Origin: RGIG8700 sp964568815
GTDB lineage: Bacteria; Bacillota; Clostridia; RGIG6154
NCBI GenBank assembly: GCA_964568815.1
Contig: CAZMRY010000018.1
Coordinates: forward strand, 1 to 23,582
Length of the DNA stretch: 23,582 bases
Direction: 5' to 3'
Part shown: positions 23,101 through 23,582 of the stretch, piece by piece
How positions within the stretch are numbered: the stretch's first letter is position 1
How the letters are laid out: each line of letters opens with the position of its first letter
The notes under the pieces: generated by a model
Database searches by the model: none
What the model was told of the DNA's origin: nothing
What the model saw: only the letters and a program-made list of their open reading frames with translations
Position numbers and translations under genes: made by a program

Positions 23101-23292
23101 CGAAATATAACGAAATCAAAGATTTCTATATTTCGGAGAACCTTGATACTCGCAGGCTCATATTAAATCTCGTTGCCGTAAGGCAACATATCGAGTGCGT
23201 AAGCACATATCGAATCCGTTAGGATATATCGAAAATCTCGCAAGAGATTTATATCGATAAGTGCTCGTTGCGACAAAGTCGCACGATGCACT
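23101..23292. repeat. mini-hairpin array 4 (spacer ATATCGA)
   Basis: A nested hairpin with outer CGAAATATA/TATATTTCG (23101-23135) is followed, after a short unpatterned stretch, by GTTGCC-GTAA-GGCAAC, GTGC-GTAA-GCAC, ATCC-GTTA-GGAT and AAATCTC-GCAA-GAGATTT joined by ATATCGA. A last unit TGCGAC-AAA-GTCGCA lies within AGTGC/GCACT. Several loops are GNRA tetraloops. Unlike arrays 1-3 the spacer does not flip. The array occupies the gap after the flavodoxin gene and covers the last codons and stop of the methyltransferase gene. Confidence 0.72.
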
Positions 23293-23582
23293 CTATATGT
23301 TGCGTGTTTGGGAACATATCTACGGGTGTTACTTCTGAGATTGTGTATTTTTCTGATAAGATGTCAAGGTCCCGTGCTAAGGTTGCAGGATTGCAGGAAA
23401 TATAGACTATCTTTTCTATTCCTGTGTCAAGAAGACAGTCAAGGAGCGCCTTGTGACAGCCTTTTCTTGGTGGGTCTAAGATTACCGCATCTATCTTTTC
23501 CCCTTTTTTAATCAACTCAGGCACAACATCCTCGCTTGCCCCTAAAATATATTCTGCGTTTTCAATTCCGTTTAATTTTGCA
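23249..23582 (-). CDS. 23S rRNA (uracil-5-)-methyltransferase, RlmD/TrmA family, C-terminal part
   Basis: The C-terminal 110 residues of a SAM-dependent RNA m5U methyltransferase; the frame is open to the window edge. The motif DAVILDPPRKGC, the catalytic-Cys motif YISCNPATLARDL and the closing DMFPNTQHIEC are diagnostic. The GTG at 23524 is internal and not the start. The last residues (LCRNEHLSI) and the stop codon are encoded by hairpin array 4, whose spacer supplies TCGATATAA. RlmD/RumA, RlmCD and TrmA cannot be separated from this fragment. Confidence 0.9.
   Translation of the reverse strand, partial: AKLNGIENAEYILGASEDVVPELIKKGEKIDAVILDPPRKGCHKALLDCLLDTGIEKIVYISCNPATLARDLDILSEKYTISEVTPVDMFPNTQHIECIVRLCRNEHLSI

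Overview
The window looks like a low-GC Firmicute of class Clostridia, probably an uncultured gut-type member. Reasons are the AT-rich codon choice, strong AGGAGG ribosome sites, TTGACA-17-TATAAT promoters, tRNA genes that encode CCA, and A118/SPP1-type phage genes of Gram-positive hosts. Most genes are on the minus strand.

Layout. (1) 1-1555: a small four-helix-bundle protein, a hairpin array, upp, and a divergently transcribed tRNA-Met/tRNA-Val pair. (2) 1556-2007: no gene. It holds the tRNA terminator, a structured insert, a 21-bp duplicate of the tRNA-Val 3' end with its own terminator, and a second hairpin array. (3) 2008-12789 (minus): a compact phage head-tail cassette read from the terminase towards the holin: truncated TerS, TerL, A118-type portal, Gp20-like scaffold, P22-type coat, connector/neck genes, tail tube, Gp15 chaperone, short tape measure, Dit, Gp37-like Tal, a baseplate or fibre protein, and holin. 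No integrase, repressor, replication gene or endolysin is present. A third hairpin array sits between terL and portal. (4) 12790-13065: two back-to-back terminators and a GC-rich repeat-like remnant. (5) 13066-16850: a Gfo/Idh/MocA oxidoreductase (minus), divergent from a polar amino acid ABC importer (binding protein, terminator, permease, ATPase). (6) 16881-20816 (minus): a potABCD-type spermidine/putrescine importer behind a structured leader of about 265 nt that ends in an intrinsic terminator with a visible competing antiterminator. (7) 21122-23051 (minus): a MATE efflux protein and a flavodoxin. (8) 23101-23582: a fourth hairpin array that runs into the 3' end of an RlmD/TrmA-type RNA uracil methyltransferase cut by the window edge.

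The strongest candidates for something undescribed are three. The first is a family of mini-hairpin arrays: perfect short hairpins separated by a 7-8 nt spacer that is constant within an array, differs between arrays, and in three of four arrays flips to its reverse complement halfway. One array abuts the four-helix-bundle gene, one lies inside the phage operon, and one supplies the stop codon of the methyltransferase. The second is the potABCD leader, a riboswitch-like attenuator I could not place in a known class. The third is a 12-bp motif present five times, only in the phage cassette, always in the same strand and codon frame (Leu-Ala-Glu-Asp) in five unrelated proteins. The cassette as a whole may be a decaying prophage or a domesticated, GTA-like particle cluster; the sequence alone does not decide.
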